Made by a program: the position numbers and the translations under genes. A stretch of DNA of 64,000 nucleotides from Paracoccus wurundjeri (GTDB lineage: Bacteria > Pseudomonadota > Alphaproteobacteria > Rhodobacterales > Rhodobacteraceae), in the NCBI RefSeq assembly GCF_030678915.1, contig NZ_JAUUTZ010000015.1, forward strand, positions 1-64,000, in the 5' to 3' direction. Under the pieces are notes generated by a model. That model ran no database searches and had not been told where the DNA came from. It saw only the letters and a program-made list of their open reading frames with translations. Positions 23,656 through 32,029 of this stretch are shown here, piece by piece (within the stretch, counting starts at the first letter, position 1; every line of letters starts with the position of its first letter).

Positions 23656-23697
23656 GAAAACCTCATTGGCAGGAGGTTTCAGCGGCACATCCTATGC
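23639..23697 (-). promoter_or_regulatory. leader structure D (CATAGGATGTGC variant)
   Basis: The motif GCATAGGATGTGC starts at 23697. GCATAG (23697-23692) can pair with CTATGC (23644-23639) inside codons 4-6. Within it, TGAAACCTC (23681-23673) pairs with GAGGTTTTCA (23664-23655), a stem that contains the ribosome binding site and the A of the start codon. It differs in detail from A, B, C and E but keeps the idea: the 5' motif closes a fold that buries the translation start. Confidence 0.7.
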
Positions 23698-23728
23698 AGC
23701 CCTATATATTTCCCCGTTTATGCCACAG

Positions 23729-23740
23729 GATAGGACGTGC
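23729..23740 (+). other. oppositely oriented copy of the leader motif
   Basis: GATAGGACGTGC on the plus strand matches the leader core at 11 of 12 bases. It mirrors motif D (23685-23696) across 32 bases, so the two form a divergent or palindromic pair. The downstream rightward gene is the lipoprotein at 23853. No hairpin with its start codon is obvious, so this may be chance or a binding site. Confidence 0.35.
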
Positions 23741-23852
23741 TCTCAATGGATGATTGCAGGCAAAGCTACGGAGAGGGTCGCGCATAAGGAGAGAAGGCCC
23801 GTTGCAGTTCAATCCATCATGCTAACATTCTGCTGAATCAAGGAGCGATGAA

Positions 23853-24038
23853 ATGTTTGCCAGATTACGAGTTGTGCCTTTCGTGCTGACCCTGACCGCC
23901 TGTCAAACCGATCCCGAAGTTGATATGGTTGAGATGCAATCAGCGTGCGGCACCGGTGACTTGGCAGCATGCATCTTTGTTCATGATTACGAAATTCATG
24001 TTCTCGAAGGAATCCTCTCCGCTCCGTCCTCCTTTTGA
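23853..24038 (+). CDS. small lipoprotein (61 aa)
   Basis: A 61-residue protein from ATG 23853 with AAGGAG nine bases upstream. The N-terminus is a lipoprotein signal with lipobox LTAC (RVVPFVLTLTAC), so the mature part is about 45 residues: acidic, with a CGTGDLAACIFVHDYE segment holding two further cysteines. It is rightward, between the polyvalent protein and mliC, both leftward. It is probably a lysogenic-conversion gene for the cell envelope; superinfection exclusion lipoproteins have this size. Function is inferred only. Confidence 0.6.
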   Translation: MFARLRVVPFVLTLTACQTDPEVDMVEMQSACGTGDLAACIFVHDYEIHVLEGILSAPSSF

Positions 24039-24080
24039 TGGCTAATGGGCGCTGCCCCATCTGGCGCGGCAGATTCGTGA

Positions 24081-24422
24081 TTAGGAAGTGCATTCCTCTG
24101 CACTGTCTTCCTTCGTCAGATCCGTGAATGTGGCGATGTCTCCTTTGCTCCACCATTCATATTGCCCGGCCACGTAACGCGCACCGGAAGCCGAAATGAC
24201 GTTTACGAACACTCGCTCAATCTCGTCGATTGAGAGGATTGCGAGACTATTTTCTCCGGCGTTAATATAACTGACCGACACCTTGCCGGAATCCGGGCAA
24301 TCGTAATCCGTAGGAATCACGCTGCTCTCCTCAGTCAGCGGAAGAGGTATTGATAAAACTGCTTCTGCGTTTGCTGGCAAGGCCGCGATGCTGGCCATCG
24401 CAATGATGAAACTCCATCTCAT
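24081..24422 (-). CDS. MliC/PliC-type inhibitor of c-type lysozyme
   Basis: A 113-residue protein from ATG 24422 with AGGAG upstream. The signal peptide is MRWSFIIAMASIAALPANA. The mature domain follows the MliC pattern: YDCPDSGKVSVSYINAGENS, then RVFVNVISASGARYVAGQYE and WWSKGDIATFTDL, ending with a cysteine (ECTS) that would pair with YDC. Family members bind the lysozyme active site through the conserved Ser/Lys-containing loops and protect periplasmic peptidoglycan. There is no lipobox, so it is periplasmic rather than lipid-anchored. A prophage copy beside virion genes is unusual; it may protect the lysogen or curb muramidase activity. Confidence 0.8.
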   Translation of the reverse strand: MRWSFIIAMASIAALPANAEAVLSIPLPLTEESSVIPTDYDCPDSGKVSVSYINAGENSLAILSIDEIERVFVNVISASGARYVAGQYEWWSKGDIATFTDLTKEDSAEECTS

Positions 24423-24505
24423 CTTGGTGCTCCTGTTTAAACCCCAGATTGAAATAGAGCATCGGGCAATCAGCAACCGCAACCATATAAACGATAAATG
24501 CTGCG

Positions 24506-26257
24506 TCATTGTGGGCGAAGAACCGGCACATTGCCGGAAGCACCTGAAGGCGTCTGCTGGCTGACGGCAGCAAGCGCCTCCTGCCATGTGATAGGCGGTC
24601 GGCCTTCAAGCGCGGCATTTGCCTGATCCGCTTTGAAGAGCTCGAGCGCGGCCTTGTTGGCATTGTCATATTCCGTCTTAATCAGATCTCGACCGGCCGC
24701 CGCGCGCTCCGCCTCCGCTTTCACCAGTGCCTCGGACATGGCTTTCTGCAGTTCGATCGCAGCCTCGAACGCTTTTTCCGGGCTGATCAGGTAGAGCGCC
24801 TTATTGAGCAGATCATCGATTTCATCGACAGATTCCATGATCTCGCCTGTTGCTTGATTGCGCATGGCGAGTTTCAGACCGACAACCTCACCGTTGCTGT
24901 CTCGGATCAATTCGGATTGCTCCTTCACTATTTCATATCCGTCATCGAAATAGCCGGTGGTGTTGTAGGCCTCGATGATTTTTTCCGCTGCCTTCTCTGC
25001 ATCTCCGGACATGGCCGCAAAGGTGGCTTCGCTGAATGCCTCCATGCCGGCTCGGGTTTCGGTGCTGCGCATCCAATCATCCATGGCTTTCGCGTCATCG
25101 ATCCGGCCCTGCTTGAGCAATTCGCGCTGATAGATCGGCGCACCGACCTGCATCCAGGTATCGGTATAGGTCTTTGCAGCCTTCCTCCGTTGCGGCTCGG
25201 TCATTGGTTTGCCCTTGGTCGCACCCATCGAAACCGGCATGGCGTTTGCCGTCGCCTGCTGTGACGGGGCCTCGCCAACCCGGTCCATGGCATCCTGCGC
25301 AGATCGCGATACAGCGGCTTCCTGTGGCGTAGCGCCCTTTGGCGTTGGGGCCGTGGCTTCACGCCGGCCGAACAATGCATCGCCAGCCGGAACTTCGACG
25401 GTCGGGCGCTGGCCGTCATTATTGAGATCCACCCGCTCAGGCGCGCCAATGTGGTCTTCGCCAGTAATCCAGCGAGACGCAGCCTGAAACGGCGCGTTGA
25501 CTCGTTGAATAGTATCGACGCCGGAATTAATGACCTGTTCGCCCCAACCGGCAAGTGTATTGCCAGCAGCTTCGGCCGCCTGCCGAATATCCTGACCTGC
25601 CTGACCGGGGCGGCCGTATTCGTACGGTCTTTTGCCAGATTGCTGTGTGTCCGGTGGTGCGACCTCTCCATTTCCATAGGCCGGGGGAACAATCACATCG
25701 TCCGGCATTTGTAGCGGTTGCGAACCTGGGGAAATGGCACCCATTGGCGCAGCAGCCTGCGGTGCCGTGGCTTGGGGTGCCATAGTTTGTGATGGAGCGG
25801 CTTGTGGTTGAGCGGCAGGGCGCGGCTGGAAATTCAAGCCCAGTTCCCGCGCAACGCCCACCGCCTCGGGTGAAACATCTGGCACCAGAGATGGCCCAGG
25901 CTGAACGCCAAGCGCCGGCGTCTTGGTCGAGACGGTCGCGCTAGGAGTGACCGGGGTAGTATTCCAAGCTGCATCGGTGGCTGCAATTGCTTCTGCCGCC
26001 GCGTCACGCATGCCGGTACGATCAGCCTGTGCCTGATCCCATTCGGTTGCAATGCGTCCCTGTTGATCGACATAGATACCCTGATTGGTACGGTCCCAAC
26101 CATGGCGTTCGGCCAACCGCTTTTCAGCATCGGCGCGATATTCATCCAGCTTTTTCTGGCGTTCCTTGTCATCCTTGCGATCCTGCCAGCGATGTTCGAT
26201 ATCCTCGCCCGCGACGAAACCGTTAACGAATGCGCTGATTCCTGCACCGAGTGCCAT
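24506..26257 (-). CDS. internal virion protein, coiled-coil rich (583 aa)
   Basis: A 583-residue protein. The N-terminus (MALGAGISAFVNGFVAGEDI) and that of the next gene upstream (MAFGTSLGAFADGYSASRDA) are related, which suggests shared packing or a common leader. Residues 30-80 are highly charged. A Pro/Ala/Gln-rich linker spans about 105-230. The C-terminal 230 residues are helical (YQRELLKQGRIDDAKAMDDW; EAAIELQKAMSEALVKAEAE). Length and order match the internal core or ejection proteins of podovirus-like phages. No enzyme motif is seen. It is cotranscribed with the genes from the capsid onward. Confidence 0.65.
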   Translation of the reverse strand: MALGAGISAFVNGFVAGEDIEHRWQDRKDDKERQKKLDEYRADAEKRLAERHGWDRTNQGIYVDQQGRIATEWDQAQADRTGMRDAAAEAIAATDAAWNTTPVTPSATVSTKTPALGVQPGPSLVPDVSPEAVGVARELGLNFQPRPAAQPQAAPSQTMAPQATAPQAAAPMGAISPGSQPLQMPDDVIVPPAYGNGEVAPPDTQQSGKRPYEYGRPGQAGQDIRQAAEAAGNTLAGWGEQVINSGVDTIQRVNAPFQAASRWITGEDHIGAPERVDLNNDGQRPTVEVPAGDALFGRREATAPTPKGATPQEAAVSRSAQDAMDRVGEAPSQQATANAMPVSMGATKGKPMTEPQRRKAAKTYTDTWMQVGAPIYQRELLKQGRIDDAKAMDDWMRSTETRAGMEAFSEATFAAMSGDAEKAAEKIIEAYNTTGYFDDGYEIVKEQSELIRDSNGEVVGLKLAMRNQATGEIMESVDEIDDLLNKALYLISPEKAFEAAIELQKAMSEALVKAEAERAAAGRDLIKTEYDNANKAALELFKADQANAALEGRPPITWQEALAAVSQQTPSGASGNVPVLRPQ

Positions 26258-26271
26258 GGTTCATCCTTCCA

Positions 26272-26988
26272 TCATACTGGGCGGCGTGCGCCCATAGGTC
26301 TGCCCCCATTCTCGAACCGGGCTATCGCGGAATCGAGATCAGAATCGGAGACATTCTTGAATCCTTCCCACTGGCCGCGCAGGAGCGAGCGCTTTGCTGA
26401 TGGCGTCTTTCCGCGGGCCAGCGTCTTCCGGGCAAGGTGCTGGAACATGGCGTCCTGCGTGCCGCGATTGAATACCGTATCGTTGGGCAGGCCCATATCG
26501 CGTGCGACGTCGCGCATGGTCGTGCCGACGAATTGGTAACGGCCCATCGGGGTTGCGACACGACCGACCTTGCCCTTGACCCATTGGCCGTATTTTCCAC
26601 CGGGGTCCGAAAAGCTCGCCAGATCGCCGAGCGTCATCTGGGACACGCGGGTGCCCGCGAACGGTCCGCCTTTCTGGCTGTGGCCGAACAACGTGTCGTA
26701 GTCCGCGCCGCCTTCGGTGCGATCGATCAGTGACAGGAGTGTTCCATCGCCGGCGGGGGCGACAGAACTATTCGCCGATCCGGGATAGAAGCCGGTCGCA
26801 CCGCCCATGTCGGGCAGGGCACCGTAAGACACTGGCCGGCTGGCCATGATCTCGTTCTGACGGGACATGACGTCCAGCATGCGATCCTGCATAGCGGCAT
26901 TTGTTGCCCGTTCTTCGCGATCCTTCCGAGCATCACGAGAAGCGGAGTAACCGTCTGCAAATGCACCCAATGATGTGCCGAATGCCAT
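26272..26988 (-). CDS. internal virion protein with muramidase-like domain
   Basis: A 238-residue protein. A short N-terminal helical part shares its start with the 583-aa protein. Residues ~85-215 form a lysozyme-like domain: SLIDRTEGGADYDTLFG with the candidate catalytic Glu, TPMGRYQFVGTTM, and a terminal NTVFNRGTQDAMFQHLARKT. Virion-associated muramidases open the cell wall for DNA entry. The prophage thus has two related domains, this one for entry and the endolysin (5.2-5.9 kb) for exit. Starts and stops of the neighbours overlap or nearly touch. Confidence 0.7.
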   Translation of the reverse strand: MAFGTSLGAFADGYSASRDARKDREERATNAAMQDRMLDVMSRQNEIMASRPVSYGALPDMGGATGFYPGSANSSVAPAGDGTLLSLIDRTEGGADYDTLFGHSQKGGPFAGTRVSQMTLGDLASFSDPGGKYGQWVKGKVGRVATPMGRYQFVGTTMRDVARDMGLPNDTVFNRGTQDAMFQHLARKTLARGKTPSAKRSLLRGQWEGFKNVSDSDLDSAIARFENGGRPMGARRPV

Positions 26989-27494
26989 CAGCGATTCCCT
27001 CCGAACATGCGTTCCTGACGACGTTGCGCACGATAGTTAGAGGCAACGTCTGCTCTTTCCTGCGGTGTCAGAGAACTGGCCGGGCGAAAAATCGGGCCTG
27101 TGGGCGTAGTCGGAGTTGATGCCGGGGCGGATGGGGTCCGTCCGATATGGCCGTACTGTGCTTGGTATTGCGTATCGCTCAACGGTGCGAAGTTCAATCC
27201 GGGAACGCCCAATGCGCCGGTCGTTGCCTCGGGCACGGTTCGATACTGCGCCGGTTGAGGGGTAGGACGAGCGGGCGCCTGCGTCCCCTGTCCAGCCCGA
27301 TCCTTGAGTGCCTGGGCACCATCAAAGATCTTCCCCCAGAAACCAGATGGCCGATTCGGAGTTTGCACCGGTGCAGGACTCGGCCTCGGTGCTGATGGAA
27401 CGCGGGATAGCGTGGAAAAACTTAGGCCGGGGATACCGAGCGCGCCGGCACCTTTGCCCGAGTCCGCACCGCCCCCGACGCCATTGCCAGCCAT
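26988..27494 (-). CDS. proline-rich phage structural protein (168 aa)
   Basis: A 168-residue protein, Pro/Thr/Ala/Gly-rich, with a twice-repeated ALG(I/V)PGL(S/N)F motif (residues ~17-25 and ~95-103). It ends in a basic helical segment (LTPQERADVASNYRAQRRQE). Both ends overlap neighbouring genes by one base. The repeat motif may be a docking peptide for the core or for the internal proteins. No family recognised. Confidence 0.6.
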   Translation of the reverse strand: MAGNGVGGGADSGKGAGALGIPGLSFSTLSRVPSAPRPSPAPVQTPNRPSGFWGKIFDGAQALKDRAGQGTQAPARPTPQPAQYRTVPEATTGALGVPGLNFAPLSDTQYQAQYGHIGRTPSAPASTPTTPTGPIFRPASSLTPQERADVASNYRAQRRQERMFGGNR

Positions 27495-28456
27495 TATGCA
27501 GCCTCCTTCACGCCTTCGAGACGCGACACCTTCGCATCGAGATCGCGGATCGCGCCCATCGTGACCCCAATAGCCGTGGGGATGTCGATTGTCTTGCCGT
27601 CACCTACGCCAGTCGCCTGCTGGAAATCCTCGGCGTAGGGGCCGATATGTCGGCCCTCATCAGCAATGCCCGGCTTGTATGACCATTCCTCGACCGGCAT
27701 TTCCCGGATCGCACCAAGCGCCTTATCCTTGCCCAACTTTTTCTTGTCAGTCTTGTATTCCTTCGAGCTGAACATCGACAAAGGATTGCCGCTCATCATG
27801 CCGGCGACGGTGCCGAGCGCGCCGAAGAAACCGCTATTGGCCTGCTGGTCCGCCTGCCATGAAGACATGCGGGCGTTATAGTCATTCGTCAGAAGCTGGC
27901 CTTGCTGGCCATATCCCTGCATCGCCCCCTGCGCGCCCGACTGAATGGCGCCGTTGGACAGACCCATTGACGTCGCGGGGTTCACGGCCAATCCGGAACC
28001 AAGATTGATGGCATTCGCTTGCCGTGAGTCTGCCTCGGACTCGACACGACGCCTCGCCATATTACCTGCACCGGATGCGGCGAGGGTGGCATTCAGATCC
28101 GCTTCGCGCGCGCCGGCATTATATGCGCCGGACGCAGGGTTGACGCCCATGCGCATCGCACTGCGGAGCCGCGTTCCCTCTGCGATCTGTTGCTGCTGGC
28201 GAACATCGGCAATGGCTTCGCTGGCCGCGCGCTCTTTACGCTCTGGGCTGTCCCACGAATAGGCTTCGCGGATATACTCGTTTTGGAGAGGAATGAAGAC
28301 ATTCTCTTGGCGGTGACGGTCCTCGGCCGCCCAGCGGTTTGTGATCTCCGCCTGATCCTGCATCCAAGAAAGCAGGTTTTCACCCACCTCCGCGCTTTTC
28401 AGGGCGGCGATGCCGATATTCTTGTCCGGATCCGGTGCGCTTCCGCCGCCGCCCAT
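27494..28456 (-). CDS. virion protein with S74-type chaperone (ICA) domain
   Basis: A 320-residue protein. The first 230 residues are helical and Ala/Gln/Asn-rich. From about residue 234 there is a peptidase S74 / intramolecular chaperone pattern: SSKEYKTDKKKLGKDKALG, EWSYKPGIADEGRHIGPYAE, GKTIDIPTAIGVTMGAI, and a closing coiled coil DLDAKVSRLEG. S74 domains help trimerise fibres and spikes and usually cleave themselves off. Here the domain is on a short, helical protein rather than a long fibre, which is less usual. It begins 12 bases after the preceding gene. Confidence 0.7.
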   Translation of the reverse strand: MGGGGSAPDPDKNIGIAALKSAEVGENLLSWMQDQAEITNRWAAEDRHRQENVFIPLQNEYIREAYSWDSPERKERAASEAIADVRQQQQIAEGTRLRSAMRMGVNPASGAYNAGAREADLNATLAASGAGNMARRRVESEADSRQANAINLGSGLAVNPATSMGLSNGAIQSGAQGAMQGYGQQGQLLTNDYNARMSSWQADQQANSGFFGALGTVAGMMSGNPLSMFSSKEYKTDKKKLGKDKALGAIREMPVEEWSYKPGIADEGRHIGPYAEDFQQATGVGDGKTIDIPTAIGVTMGAIRDLDAKVSRLEGVKEAA

Positions 28457-28467
28457 GGCTCTACTCC

Positions 28468-28962
28468 TTACTCGTCCGACACAAGGTCGGGGTTTTCGTC
28501 AGCATGCGGCCCGGCAGTGGCCTGTTGTTCGATGATACTGGATCGGTCCAGTGACATCACAATACCATCTTCGCCCCCGATGACGGAATAGCGATCACGA
28601 TATTCGAACTGGAATCCGACTTTGAGCGCAGCAATTTGTGCGGTGGCATTCCAGAACGGAATCCGGGCCATGACACGATCAAGGTTGAAGGTCTTTGGAT
28701 GGAAGGCCATCAGCACCAGCGCCTGGATAAATTCCAGGGTGAGTTGGTTGCCGGGCGTGCAGCCCAAATGAAGCTCAGCCCGGCCACCGCGGAAGCATTC
28801 GAAGACTGCGACGGCTTTCATACTGTCGGCTTCGCCTTCTGCACCGGGCGCGTATGCGGCGACCGCACGTGCATCCTCCATGAAACCTTTCGATCCGGTC
28901 AGCCGCAGCGCGGCCTTGAGGTGATCTTTCTGGTTCACGGTCACATAGGTGGTTTTGTTCAT
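28468..28962 (-). CDS. GNAT-like acyltransferase-fold phage protein
   Basis: A 164-residue protein. The order of elements suggests a GNAT fold: a beta segment MKAVAVFECFRGGRAELHLG, then LEFIQALVLMAF, DRVMARIPFWNATAQIAA and LKVGFQFEYRDRY, resembling the last strands of N-acetyltransferases. Similar proteins lie among head-tail genes of podovirus-like marine phages, where they might modify virion or host proteins. The acyl-CoA pyrophosphate loop is not clear, so activity is uncertain. It is in the capsid transcription unit. Confidence 0.55.
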   Translation of the reverse strand: MNKTTYVTVNQKDHLKAALRLTGSKGFMEDARAVAAYAPGAEGEADSMKAVAVFECFRGGRAELHLGCTPGNQLTLEFIQALVLMAFHPKTFNLDRVMARIPFWNATAQIAALKVGFQFEYRDRYSVIGGEDGIVMSLDRSSIIEQQATAGPHADENPDLVSDE

Positions 28963-28990
28963 AGCATGTCCTCTCTTTCAGTCTCGGCAG

Positions 28991-29620
28991 TCATGAAGAT
29001 CCAGAGATTACGAGCCGGGCTTCCCTGATGTAGAAGCTGTCCGAAGCCGCGGTTTCATCATCGTAGAGAGTGGAATATGCGCGCGCCTCGATCGCGGGAG
29101 TCTCGTCCGGCGTGTCAAATGTCCCGACGACATAGAAGGGCAGCATGGCCGTAACGATTTCGGACGCGGCAGTTCTGATCCCGATCCGCTGTTTGGCAAC
29201 ATCCACGCCATCGATCGCAAGGATGACATTCGCGAACACATCCACATCGGTAGTCTGGTGAGTGGTGTCGATATAGCCGCTCAACGTGGCGACAAATCCG
29301 CCCGTCTCGAAGCCGGCAACGGAGTCAGTCAGCAGGACCAGCGGTGCCGACTGGGTGTGCGTGACCTCGACCAGAATATCAGCAATCGGCGTTGTCCCAG
29401 AACCATAGATGGACTTGGCATTCTCCGCGGCGCGCTTCGCCTCTGCATAGGCGTTCTTGTTCGCGATATAGATAGCGCTCGTAACCACATCCTGAACTTC
29501 GCCGTGCCGGACAGCCCACCTGTCTTTCTTCCCGCGCTCGCCCAGCAATTCTTCCAGCTTGGCTTCCTTGATCAAGCCGGTGCGCGGATTCACGGTGCGC
29601 GAGCTTCGCATCATACCCAC
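28991..29620 (-). CDS. phage structural protein (209 aa)
   Basis: A 209-residue protein. The N-terminus is basic (RSSRTVNPRTGLIKEAKLEEL), followed by a helical region and then beta-rich segments (GGFVATLSGYIDTTHQTTDVDVF, PFYVVGTFDTPDE). It ends FYIREARLVISGSS. It overlaps the 585-aa gene by ten bases. It is probably a tail or neck component by position. Family not recognised. Confidence 0.55.
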   Translation of the reverse strand: MGMMRSSRTVNPRTGLIKEAKLEELLGERGKKDRWAVRHGEVQDVVTSAIYIANKNAYAEAKRAAENAKSIYGSGTTPIADILVEVTHTQSAPLVLLTDSVAGFETGGFVATLSGYIDTTHQTTDVDVFANVILAIDGVDVAKQRIGIRTAASEIVTAMLPFYVVGTFDTPDETPAIEARAYSTLYDDETAASDSFYIREARLVISGSS

Positions 29621-31368
29621 ACCTCATTTGGGCTTTGCCCGATGATCGCGCGCAGAACCTCCGCGGTTCCCTCTATCGAAAACTGCCACATGCGGTATTC
29701 GCCGGCGGGGATCCTCTGCACCTCGTTCGAGTCGTTGGAGGTCTGATAAATCATATTGCCATCGCCATAGATCTTGAATGTGAATGCCTCTGCAGCCTGC
29801 GCATCAAAATCAATGGTGGCAGTATAATCGTCTTCGGAAACGATCTCTGCCGGGGGATCATCAACGGTCAGGTCAGCGACATGGGTTTCCGGAGTTGTCC
29901 ATGCGGCCTGATCCAGCACAGCCATGTAATGTTCCTCAAATGCGATGTGCATGAGGTTGTCCGGCACTGGCTTTGCGTTACCCGTCAGATCAAGCAGAAG
30001 AGCCGAGAACCCGATCGGGTCAGAGAAGCGGAAAAGCTTCGACTTCCAGACATAGGGTATCAGATCACCGGCATCGTACTCATTGATGCTGTCTTTGCTG
30101 ACCGGGACATAAAAGAGCGTGTTGGTCTTGGGCTCGTTGTAGAAGAACTCGACCGGAATATTGGTCCGCGTCAGTGCGGGCGTTTCCGAGTCCAGGCTAA
30201 GCGTGAAAACCGTTCTTACCCAGCCGGACCCCACGGGAACTGTGGTGAAGATATAATCATCACCGAACCTGCCAGCCCTCATTTGGTTCGGCCGCATGGC
30301 CGCCCAGTCATCCTTGGACCAGAGGTGCTTGCTGATAAGCTGCGCGCCACCTTCAGTGATTTGCACCAATCCATCAGTCGAGGCATAGACAGCGGAATAT
30401 CCCATATCGACCACGGACCTGCGGGACAGGCACGGATAGACCGAGTCCACCTTCTGCATGGCCATCGAGTCTGGATGCAGGCCCTGGACGATGTAGGGTT
30501 CACCATCGGTCAGCACGACCAGCGAGGTGCCCAACGCCACAAGCGCCCGGATATTCCATTCTAGCACAAGCTGATATTCGTTGGGCCACATATGCGGCTG
30601 ATACGGCTCACAGAAATGGAGGGTCTTGCCCCAGAAGCCCGCCATGATGCCGTTGGCCATGGAGGTAAGGCCCCATAGGTGATCATCGACGGGATTATAG
30701 TTCTTGGTCGGGCAGGGCTCTTGAATGGGATTGTCGCCCCAAACATCGATAAACGATGTGTCCGCCTGTGGAATCTCGGCAATGAAATAGAGGTCTGTCA
30801 CGCCTGCGGCGCTGGTCTGGCTGCGATAGATCCGCTTGTGCGTGATGGTCCGGTTGTTGAGAGAGGCGCTATTGGGCATGCCCGCAATCGTGATCTCCAT
30901 GCCTTCAGAGAAGGGGGCACCGAAGGTCAATGGGCTCGGCCCGGTTTCCTCCCCGAACGACGAAACATAGGTGTAAGCATAGTTGACGGACTCGGCGGTA
31001 TCGCTCGGCGTGCCGGTCCACGACCGCGTTGGCCGGACATCGGGGCTGGCAAATTTCAGTTCATGCCAGGTGCCGCCAATGTAGACCTGTGGTGATTCCG
31101 GTGCCCGTGTGAGATAGAGCCGATCATCCGCAACGGGACCGGGAACGGCGTCAACAACCTGTTCCCATGTGAACCATTGGTTGTCATGGTAGACGATGCC
31201 ATCGACGTCAGTCAGCCCACTTTCCACGACCACGCCATCGCGCATCGGACGAACCGCGCCATTGGACAATTTGCAGTTCGCCGCTTCAGCAGCGTTTCTC
31301 TCGGGAAGGTAGTGACCCTCCATCCGAGGAATCTCGCCATCGAAAGATTGCAGAACGACACGCGCCAT
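29611..31368 (-). CDS. phage tail/stabilisation protein, beta-propeller-like (585 aa)
   Basis: A 585-residue beta-rich protein from ATG 31368, overlapping the preceding stop (TGATG). Repeated strands with Gly-Trp and aromatic turns (DDHLWGLTSMANGIMAGFWG, ALVALGTSLVVLTDGEPYIV, SAVYASTDGLVQITEGGAQL) suggest a propeller-like fold. Comparable proteins occupy this place in N4-gp56-capsid phages and are described as tail tubular or stabilisation proteins. The N-terminus ARVVLQSFDGEIPRMEGHYL is also typical of these. No enzymatic motif. Confidence 0.6.
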   Translation of the reverse strand: MARVVLQSFDGEIPRMEGHYLPERNAAEAANCKLSNGAVRPMRDGVVVESGLTDVDGIVYHDNQWFTWEQVVDAVPGPVADDRLYLTRAPESPQVYIGGTWHELKFASPDVRPTRSWTGTPSDTAESVNYAYTYVSSFGEETGPSPLTFGAPFSEGMEITIAGMPNSASLNNRTITHKRIYRSQTSAAGVTDLYFIAEIPQADTSFIDVWGDNPIQEPCPTKNYNPVDDHLWGLTSMANGIMAGFWGKTLHFCEPYQPHMWPNEYQLVLEWNIRALVALGTSLVVLTDGEPYIVQGLHPDSMAMQKVDSVYPCLSRRSVVDMGYSAVYASTDGLVQITEGGAQLISKHLWSKDDWAAMRPNQMRAGRFGDDYIFTTVPVGSGWVRTVFTLSLDSETPALTRTNIPVEFFYNEPKTNTLFYVPVSKDSINEYDAGDLIPYVWKSKLFRFSDPIGFSALLLDLTGNAKPVPDNLMHIAFEEHYMAVLDQAAWTTPETHVADLTVDDPPAEIVSEDDYTATIDFDAQAAEAFTFKIYGDGNMIYQTSNDSNEVQRIPAGEYRMWQFSIEGTAEVLRAIIGQSPNEVWV

Positions 31369-32015
31369 CAGAAATCCCTGAACTTGGTGCGGATCGGTGC
31401 GCGCTGCTGACCGCGCATATTCCAGCGGAATGCGGTATCGCACCGACCCTCGAACTGATCCCGATAGCGGGCAGCCTCACGATGATCTGTCCAGGGTTCA
31501 TCCTTGATGGACAGGATTTCTGCCAATGCACCGGCGGCAATGGTGTGGCCATGGATCTTGATGAAGAACTCCGGCACCACATTGAAGCGATCGAACAGGG
31601 GGTCAGAGGCATTGACACCATATTCCGAGGCAGTCAACGGCTTGAGGAACAGACTGATTTCCAGTTCTCCCGGTTCGAACGGCGAGATGGTCACTTCGTT
31701 CGGCGCGACCTGCGTGATGTACTCCGGACGCCCTTGCTCGCCGCTCTCAATCGTACTGAACTGCACTGCCGTCAGCTTTACGCCGTTCCATTTCGCGAAC
31801 TCGATTTCATGAATGGCGGCGGTGTCGGGCGCAACCGGTGTTCCTTCCGGAGCGACCATGTCAACAGTGGTAATATGCCGCCATGCCCGCGACCGCTCAC
31901 AGAACTGGATCGCGGCAAAGCGCGCCATCTGCTCGGCAAGGAAATCAGGGCATTGGGGGCAGTGCGGCAAGATCAGCGGTAGAAATTCCGCTGTGCGCTT
32001 CATGACGACTGCCAT
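31368..32015 (-). CDS. phage head-tail/neck protein (215 aa)
   Basis: A 215-residue protein with a CPQCPDF pair near residue 20 and a mixed alpha/beta chain (AIHEIEFAKWNGVKLTAV, ELEISLFLKPLTASEYGV). It ends in a basic tail (RGQQRAPIRTKFRDF). It lies between the adaptor-like and the propeller-like genes, with stop-start overlap to the latter. Position suggests a connector or tail terminator component. Family not recognised. Confidence 0.55.
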   Translation of the reverse strand: MAVVMKRTAEFLPLILPHCPQCPDFLAEQMARFAAIQFCERSRAWRHITTVDMVAPEGTPVAPDTAAIHEIEFAKWNGVKLTAVQFSTIESGEQGRPEYITQVAPNEVTISPFEPGELEISLFLKPLTASEYGVNASDPLFDRFNVVPEFFIKIHGHTIAAGALAEILSIKDEPWTDHREAARYRDQFEGRCDTAFRWNMRGQQRAPIRTKFRDF

Positions 32016-32029
32016 AATTCATGCCTCTC

